Source: Geodermatophilus chilensis
GTDB taxonomy: Bacteria; Actinomycetota; Actinomycetes; Mycobacteriales; Geodermatophilaceae
Direction: 5' to 3'
Length of the DNA: 46,881 nucleotides
Assembly (NCBI RefSeq): GCF_002802985.1
Contig: NZ_NVPT01000017.1
Coordinates: forward strand, 1 to 46,881
The position numbers were made by a program, and so were the translations under genes. Shown piece after piece: positions 42,044 to 46,881 of the stretch (positions are counted from its first letter, which is position 1; the number at the start of each line of letters is the position of its first letter). The notes under the pieces are model-generated. The model had not been told where the DNA came from. It did not search any database and was given only the letters and a program-made list of their open reading frames with translations.

Positions 42044-42898
42044 TCACAGCACGTCGACGCCGTCGATGACCCGGTCGATGACGCCGTACAGCTCGGCGTG
42101 GGTGTTGGGGATCGAGAGGTAGAGCAGCGCCGGGGCGGGCCGGCCGACGTCGACCAGCAGCAGCGCGGCCCGCTCCCCCGTCGCGTCGTAGCCCTCGACG
42201 TCCCAGGAGAGGTCGAACTCCAGCAGGTGTGCGGGGGCGCCGTCCACGGTGCGCGCCTCGTCGCGCAGCACCTCCTGCTCGTGGGGGCTCGGGTAGTAGT
42301 TCAGCCGCACGCTGTCGGCGACCTGGGCGAGGGTCGGCTGCAGGCCGGCCGCGGGGTCGAACAGCGGCGACAGCGGCCCGGAGGTGCACTGGGCGATGAA
42401 CGGCCCGCCGTCGGGCGTCACCTCCTGGGTGACCAGGTACTGCCCGGCCACCGAGGTCGTCTCGACGACGTCCTGCAGGTCGTACTCGAGCCAGCCCTGG
42501 CCGAGGTACGGGTAGGCGATGCCGGCGGCCTCGTCGACGATGCGCAGCGTGCCGGGTGGGAAGGCCGACCCGCTGGGCAGCGGGAGCGCGGTCGGGCCCG
42601 CGTCGTCGTCCACGCCGGTGGGCCGGCCGACGAGGAAGCCGATGAGGACGACGAGCACCAGCCCGAGCACCGACAGCCCGACCACCCACCCGGTGCGCCG
42701 CGGCGGCCGTCCCGGGCCCGGCGGCGGGGTGGGCGCGGGCGCGGACGTCGACTCGGCGGCGGGCGCCTGCACCGCCACACCGGGGCCGACGGGGGTGGTG
42801 ACGTCGGACCAGCCGGCGCCGTTCCACCAGCGCACCATCCCGGGGGCGCCGTCGGGGTCGGGGTACCACCCCGGCGGCGCACTCGACGTACCGGTCAC
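42044..42898 (-). CDS. DUF2510-containing membrane-anchored protein
   Basis: 284 aa. It opens with a DUF2510 motif, PPGWYPDPDGAPGMVRWWNG, then a Pro/Ala-rich linker, a single transmembrane helix (GWVVGLSVLGLVLVVLIGFLVG) and an extracytoplasmic domain of about 190 residues with YPYLGQGWLEYDLQDV and LNYYPSPHEQEVLRDEA. The exported domain is not one I recognise. DUF2510 proteins are common actinobacterial surface proteins with unknown roles. It is 35 bp downstream of the protein kinase gene on the same strand, so it may be part of the same unit and a candidate substrate. Confidence 0.82.
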   Translation of the reverse strand: MTGTSSAPPGWYPDPDGAPGMVRWWNGAGWSDVTTPVGPGVAVQAPAAESTSAPAPTPPPGPGRPPRRTGWVVGLSVLGLVLVVLIGFLVGRPTGVDDDAGPTALPLPSGSAFPPGTLRIVDEAAGIAYPYLGQGWLEYDLQDVVETTSVAGQYLVTQEVTPDGGPFIAQCTSGPLSPLFDPAAGLQPTLAQVADSVRLNYYPSPHEQEVLRDEARTVDGAPAHLLEFDLSWDVEGYDATGERAALLLVDVGRPAPALLYLSIPNTHAELYGVIDRVIDGVDVL

Positions 42899-42933
42899 GG
42901 CGCCACCCTAGGTGCGCCGGCTGGGAGCCCCGG

Positions 42934-44538
42934 TCAGCGACGGTCGGCCGCGTCGTCCCACCACGAGACGAGCTCCCGCAGGCCGTCGTCCCCGCCGCCG
43001 CGCACCTCGGCGACGGCGAGGGTGCCCGTGTCGTCCCAGGTCCAGCGCAGCTGCGCGTCGCCCTCGGCGTCGACGGAGCAGGCCAGCCGGCCGACCACGC
43101 GGTCGTCGTCGCGCAGCTGCAGCCAGCCCTCCGGGTCCTCGCCGTTGCCGCACTCGTACTCGCTGTCGAGCAGGCGCAGCCCCTCCGCCTCCACGTGCGC
43201 GGCGAGGGCGGTGGTCGCGCCGTCCCCGGCGTAGAGCGTGTGGGTGCTCGCCAGGGCGCCGTCCTCGTCGGGGTCCCCGGCCGGGCAGTCGAGCCGTCCC
43301 AGCGTCCCGCCGTCCGCCGGTCCGGCCGTGCAGTCGGCGGGGTCGACCTCCTCGGGCAGGCTCACGGCGAGCAGCCGCTCGGCGACGCCGGAGACGTCGT
43401 CGGCGGCCGCGTCGGCCCGGCGGTCGGCGGTGACGAACAGCCCGGCGAGCACCAGCGCCGCGACGGTCGCGGCCGCGGCGAGCACCCACGGCAGCCAGCC
43501 GAGCCGGCGCCGGGACCGGCCGGCAGGCGTCGCGCCGACGAGGGTGGGCGCGGACGGCGTCGGGGCGGCGGTCGGCACCTGCCGGGTGGTCGATCGGCCG
43601 CCGTCGGCCGGGAGGGGCCCGATCGCCGTCGGGGCGTCGTCCCGCGGGGGCACCGGGACGCCGCTGCCGGTCAGCGCCGCCCGCGCGGCCTCGGCCAGGT
43701 CGCCGGCGCGCTGCCAGCGCCGGTCGGGGTGCTTGGCCAGGCCGCGCAGCACCACCTCGTCGAGGGCCGCGGGCAGCCCCGGGCGCAGGGACGACGGCGC
43801 CGGCGGGGGCTCGTGCAGGTGCGCGGCCATCACCCGCGCCGGGTCGCCCGGGGCGAACGGACGGCGGCCGGTGAGCAGCTCGAAGAGCAGGCAGGCCAGC
43901 GAGTAGACGTCGGCGCGGGCGTCCGGTGGCGTCGGGCCGAACCGCTCGGGGGCCATGTACTCGGTGCTGCCGACCGCGGTGCCGACGGCGGTCAGCGCCG
44001 GTCCGGGGCCGTCGTCGGCACCGCGGGCGACACCGAAGTCGGCGAGGTAGGCGAAGTCCTCCCCGGCGGCCGAGGTGGCCAGGTCCCACCCGTCGGCGCG
44101 GCCGACCAGCAGCACGTTCGACGGCTTGACGTCGCGGTGCACCAGTCCCCCGGCGTGGGCGGCGTCCAGGGCGCGGGCGACCTGGCCGACCAGGTCGACG
44201 GCGCGGGCGGGGTCCAGCGGCCCGGTGCGCCGCAGCAGCGAGTCGAGGTCCTCGCCGTCCACCAGCCGCATGTCGAGGAAGAGCTGGCCGTCGATCTCCC
44301 CGTACCGGTGGATGGGGATGACGTGCGGCTCGGTGAGGCGCGCGGCGATGCGGGCCTCGCGCCGGAAGCGGTCGCGGTACCCCTCGTCCTGGGCCCACTG
44401 CGGGTGCAGCACCTTGAGGGCGACGTCCCGCTGGTGGTCGTCGTCGTGGGCCCGCAGCACCTGCCCCATACCGCCGCGGCCGAGCACGCCGAGGACCCGG
44501 TAGGGGCCGAAGCGCCCGCCGTCCTGCTGCCCGGTCAC
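42934..44538 (-). CDS. Transmembrane Ser/Thr protein kinase (PknB type)
   Basis: 534 aa. Kinase domain, about residues 12-270: GRGGMGQVLRA (Gly loop), VALKVLHP (Lys), HRDVKPSNVLL (catalytic loop), LADFGVARG (DFG), GSTEYMAPERF (activation segment) and DVYSLACLLFELLTG. A Pro/Thr-rich linker follows, then one membrane helix (WLPWVLAAAATVAALVLAGLF) and an external domain with four cysteines that probably form disulfides. It lacks PASTA repeats, so the signal sensed is not peptidoglycan by that route. The start GTG overlaps the stop of the M20 gene by four bases. Confidence 0.94.
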   Translation of the reverse strand: MTGQQDGGRFGPYRVLGVLGRGGMGQVLRAHDDDHQRDVALKVLHPQWAQDEGYRDRFRREARIAARLTEPHVIPIHRYGEIDGQLFLDMRLVDGEDLDSLLRRTGPLDPARAVDLVGQVARALDAAHAGGLVHRDVKPSNVLLVGRADGWDLATSAAGEDFAYLADFGVARGADDGPGPALTAVGTAVGSTEYMAPERFGPTPPDARADVYSLACLLFELLTGRRPFAPGDPARVMAAHLHEPPPAPSSLRPGLPAALDEVVLRGLAKHPDRRWQRAGDLAEAARAALTGSGVPVPPRDDAPTAIGPLPADGGRSTTRQVPTAAPTPSAPTLVGATPAGRSRRRLGWLPWVLAAAATVAALVLAGLFVTADRRADAAADDVSGVAERLLAVSLPEEVDPADCTAGPADGGTLGRLDCPAGDPDEDGALASTHTLYAGDGATTALAAHVEAEGLRLLDSEYECGNGEDPEGWLQLRDDDRVVGRLACSVDAEGDAQLRWTWDDTGTLAVAEVRGGGDDGLRELVSWWDDAADRR

Positions 44539-45953
44539 TGTGCGCGCAGCGGCACGGTCGCGAGCTCCCGCCACAGGTGCGCGGCGGCCTCGGCGCCGCG
44601 GTACAGCATGGGCAGCAGCACCCGTTCGTTCGGCGAGTGGATGCGGTCGGTGGGCAGCCCGGCGCCGAGGAAGACCAGCGGCGCGCCCAGGACGTCGACC
44701 AGGTCGGCCTCCGGGCCGCTGCCGCCCTCGCGGGTGAACAGGACGTCGGCGGGGTCGCGGTCGAACGCCTGCCCGATGGCGGCGAGCAGCGCGGCCATCG
44801 CCGGGGAGTCCAGGTCGCTGGAGCACGGAGAGACGCCGCCGGCCGGGACGTGCACGTCGGCCTGGATCCCCGCCGGCAGGTTGGCGGCCACCCAGCCGCG
44901 CACCTGCTCGGCCAGGTCGGCGGGGCGCTGGTCGGCGACCAGCCGGAAGGTGATCTTGGCATGCGCCTCGGCGGGGATGATCGTCTTGTGGCCGGGGTCG
45001 GTGTAGCCGCCCCACATCCCGTTGACCTCCGCGGTCGGCCGCGCGCCGATCCGCTCGAGGGTGCTGAAGCCCTCCTCGCCGGTGGCGACGCGGGAGGCGG
45101 CGGGCCCGGCCAGCCAGGCGGCCTCGTCGAACGGCACGCGGGCCATGAGCTCGCGCTCGCGGTCGGTCAGCGGCCGGACCTTGTCGTAGAAGCCGGGCAG
45201 GGTGACCCGCCCGTGCTGGTCGTGCAGGCTCGCCAGCAGGGTCGCCATCGCGTGCAGCGGGTTGGGGACGCCGCCGCCGAACGAGCCCGAGTGCAGGTCG
45301 ACGGCCGGGCCGCGCAGCGTGATCTCGGCGTCGGCCAGCCCGCGCATGGCGACCACGGCACTGGGGACGTCGGGGGCGGCCATCCCGGTGTCGCTGACCA
45401 CCACGACGTCGCACCGCAGCCGGTCGGCGCGCTCGCGCAGCAGCGCGGCGAAGTGCGGCGAACCGGACTCCTCCTCGCCCTCCACCAGGACCTTGACGGT
45501 GACCGCCGGGGTGTCGCGGCCGGTGGCGACCAGGTGCGCGCGCATGCCGAGCAGGTGCATCGCGACGTTGCCCTTGTCGTCGATGGCGCCGCGGGCGTGC
45601 AGCTCCGGGCCGTCGGCGCCCTCGACGCGGGTCGGCTCGAACGGGGGGTGCTCCCACAGCCCCAGCGGGTCGACCGGTTGCACGTCGTGGTGGCCGTAGA
45701 CGAGGGCGACCGGCGCACCGTCGTCGGCCGAGGGCCACTCGGCGTAGACGGCGGGGGCGCCGGGGGTCTCCCAGACCTCCACGACGGGGAAGCCGGTGCG
45801 GCGCAGCGCGGCGGCCAGCCACTCGGCGCTGGCAGCGACGTCGGGGGCGTGCGCGGGGTCGGCGGAGATCGAGGGAATCCGCAACCACGCGTCGAGGTCG
45901 GCGTGCAGGTCGTCGAGGTGCGCGCGGACGAAGTCGCGTTCCGGGCTGCTCAC
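44535..45953 (-). CDS. M20-family dipeptidase/metallopeptidase
   Basis: 472 aa. Metal ligands and catalytic acids are visible in LVYGHHDVQPVDPLGLWEHP, ARGAIDDKGNVAMHL, VKVLVEGEEESGSPHF and VVVSDTGM, with the dimerisation-lid region around GGGVPNPLHAMATLLASLHD. The C-terminal SPNERVLLPMLYRGAEAAAH completes the family pattern. It hydrolyses dipeptides or related amides in the cytoplasm. The start is GTG at 45953, eight bases after TACCGT, so leaderless initiation is likely. It overlaps the kinase gene, an unusual partnership. Confidence 0.92.
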   Translation of the reverse strand: MSSPERDFVRAHLDDLHADLDAWLRIPSISADPAHAPDVAASAEWLAAALRRTGFPVVEVWETPGAPAVYAEWPSADDGAPVALVYGHHDVQPVDPLGLWEHPPFEPTRVEGADGPELHARGAIDDKGNVAMHLLGMRAHLVATGRDTPAVTVKVLVEGEEESGSPHFAALLRERADRLRCDVVVVSDTGMAAPDVPSAVVAMRGLADAEITLRGPAVDLHSGSFGGGVPNPLHAMATLLASLHDQHGRVTLPGFYDKVRPLTDRERELMARVPFDEAAWLAGPAASRVATGEEGFSTLERIGARPTAEVNGMWGGYTDPGHKTIIPAEAHAKITFRLVADQRPADLAEQVRGWVAANLPAGIQADVHVPAGGVSPCSSDLDSPAMAALLAAIGQAFDRDPADVLFTREGGSGPEADLVDVLGAPLVFLGAGLPTDRIHSPNERVLLPMLYRGAEAAAHLWRELATVPLRAQ

Positions 45954-45961
45954 GACTCCCG

Positions 45962-45971
45962 ACGGTAGCGT
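45962..45971. promoter_or_regulatory. Two overlapping -10 boxes of divergent leaderless promoters
   Basis: On the plus strand TAGCGT (45966-45971) ends seven bases before the ATG at 45979. On the minus strand TACCGT (45962-45967) ends eight bases before the GTG at 45953. The two hexamers share the central TA, and the divergent start codons are only 25 bp apart. Transcription of the two genes should be mutually exclusive on one DNA molecule. Confidence 0.55.
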
Positions 45972-45978
45972 CGCGACC

Positions 45979-46815
45979 ATGGCCGGACAGCTGCTGCGGG
46001 TGGACGTCGGCGACCTCACGTTCGACGTCCGGGCCGACGGGCCGGACGACGGCCGCCCGGTGCTGCTGCTGCACGGCTTCCCGGAGACCTCGGCGTCGTG
46101 GGCCGCGGTGACCCCGCAGCTGACCGCGGCGGGGCTGCGCACCTACGCCGTCGACCAGCTGGGCTACTCCCCCGGCGCCCGCCCGCTGGACGTCGACTCC
46201 TACGCGCTGACCAACCTCGCCCAGGTCACCGCCGACCTGATGACGGCGATGGACGTGCCCGTGGCCGACGTCGTCGGGCACGACTGGGGCGCCAACGTCG
46301 CCTGGGCCCTGGCCGCGTGGCACGAGGACCGGGTGCGCTCGCTGACCGCCGTCTCGGTGCCGCACCCCACGGCGTTCACCACCGCCTTCCGCTCCGACCC
46401 GGAGCAGAGGGAGCGGTCGGCCTACATCCAGCTGTTCTGGCAGGAGGGCAAGGCCGAGGAGGTGCTGCTGGCCGACGACGCCCGGCGGCTGCGGCGGATG
46501 TTCGGGGACGCCGTCCCGGCCGAGGCCGTCGACGAGTACGTGGCCGTGCTGTCGGCTCCGGGCGCGCTGACCGCCGCGCTCAACTGGTACCGGGCGATGA
46601 GCTCGGCCACGCCGGTGGACGACGTGACCGTGCCGACCACCTACGTCTGGAGCGACGACGACGTCGCGATCGGACGGCGGGCCGCGGAGGGCTGCGCCGA
46701 GCACGTCGCCGGCGACTACCGCTTCGTCGAGCTGGCCGGGGTCTCGCACTGGATCCCCGAGCAGGCCCCGGAGCAGCTGGCGGTCGCGATCCTGGACCGC
46801 ATCGCCTCCACCTGA
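45979..46815 (+). CDS. Alpha/beta hydrolase, epoxide-hydrolase-like
   Basis: 278 aa. Oxyanion loop LLLHGFPETSASW, nucleophile elbow VVGHDWGANVAW with an Asp nucleophile, and the C-terminal His in LAGVSHWIPEQAPEQL. The Asp in GHDWG and the lid residue pattern NWYRAM are typical of epoxide hydrolases and haloalkane-dehalogenase-like proteins, so hydrolysis of an epoxide is a reasonable hypothesis; an ester substrate is less likely. The start is a probable leaderless ATG. The stop codon begins a hairpin repeat that is cut off by adapter sequence. Confidence 0.88.
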   Translation: MAGQLLRVDVGDLTFDVRADGPDDGRPVLLLHGFPETSASWAAVTPQLTAAGLRTYAVDQLGYSPGARPLDVDSYALTNLAQVTADLMTAMDVPVADVVGHDWGANVAWALAAWHEDRVRSLTAVSVPHPTAFTTAFRSDPEQRERSAYIQLFWQEGKAEEVLLADDARRLRRMFGDAVPAEAVDEYVAVLSAPGALTAALNWYRAMSSATPVDDVTVPTTYVWSDDDVAIGRRAAEGCAEHVAGDYRFVELAGVSHWIPEQAPEQLAVAILDRIAST

Positions 46816-46848
46816 GAGAGGCCCCCCTGCCCCCCGCCACTCGTAGAA
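46814..46848 (+). repeat. Hairpin repeat cut by the contig end
   Basis: Starting on the TGA stop, GAGAGAGGCCCCCCTGCC and CCCCGCCACTCG match the first arm and loop of the repeat family. The second arm is missing because the sequence changes to adapter at 46849. Confidence 0.6.
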
Positions 46849-46881
46849 CTGTCTCTTATACACATACCCGAGCCCACGCGA
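46849..46881. other. Nextera transposase adapter read-through
   Basis: CTGTCTCTTATACACAT (46849-46865) is the Nextera mosaic end, followed by a slightly erroneous CCGAGCCCACG of the index adapter. The complementary strand gives the well-known contaminant peptide VYKRQ. It is not genomic. Confidence 0.95.

Noticed and set aside
42934-46863. A 1309-codon open frame on the minus strand covering the kinase and much upstream sequence
   Set aside because: It begins in adapter sequence (VYKRQ) and passes through the M20 and hydrolase genes in shadow frames. Only the kinase part from 44538 is real.

Overview
The window is a metagenome- or draft-assembly-like contig from a very GC-rich actinobacterium. 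GTG starts, four-base stop/start overlaps, promoters of the TANNNT type right at start codons and the gene content (whiB7, ANTAR proteins, mycoredoxin, a UPF0182 membrane protein) fit Actinobacteria. The intergenic repeat style and protein wording make Geodermatophilaceae (Geodermatophilus, Blastococcus, Modestobacter) my best guess, as an inference. Both ends look artefactual: bases 1 to about 94 are AT-rich and unlike the rest, and 46849-46881 is Nextera transposase adapter read-through.

Layout. 275-6497: SRAP (abasic-site protein) and a membrane-bound spermidine synthase-like protein on the minus strand, then an aldehyde dehydrogenase, aroA and rsgA on the plus strand. Apart from the inserted dehydrogenase this resembles the mycobacterial SRAP-aroA-rsgA neighbourhood. 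6498-9964: a tandem hairpin repeat, a VOC protein, small regulators and hisN. 10017-13729: a tightly overlapping minus-strand operon of two aldo/keto reductases, an XdhC-type Rossmann protein and xylulokinase. 13843-16680: cystathionine beta-synthase, cystathionine gamma-synthase and a small conserved protein. 16713-18486: a polysaccharide pyruvyl transferase-like gene followed by a frameshifted methionine aminopeptidase. 18590-20958: a VOC protein, a GNAT protein and a cytochrome P450 with its ferredoxin.

21053-23048 is unusual: two initiator tRNA genes, each with the same -10 promoter box and a strong terminator, enclose an ANTAR gene cut by an in-frame TAG, a 5'-truncated ProW-type permease and a TauD/TfdA dioxygenase remnant.

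23126-39206 is a conserved actinobacterial block matching the order of Mycobacterium tuberculosis Rv3193c to Rv3199c: UPF0182, PDZ/Lon-like protease, zinc-metalloprotease-family protein, E1-like protein, ABC1 kinase, whiB7, uvrD2, mycoredoxin and nudC. Extra genes here are an M48-type peptidase, a DUF5679 zinc ribbon, an ANTAR protein and a uridine-kinase-like protein lacking its P-loop. whiB7 has a complete attenuation-type leader: promoter, long upstream ORF, mutually exclusive hairpins and an intrinsic terminator. 39203-46815 holds an M16 peptidase pair, a DUF2510 protein, a Ser/Thr protein kinase overlapping an M20 peptidase, and a divergent alpha/beta hydrolase.

The most interesting material that gene calls do not explain: (i) a family of hairpin repeats that starts on the stop codon of genes and in two places has become protein tail; (ii) several long imperfect palindromes at gene 3' ends, one family present twice; (iii) the whiB7 leader; (iv) the decayed interval between the two tRNAs; and (v) two CTGA stop/start junctions that suggest CTG initiation.
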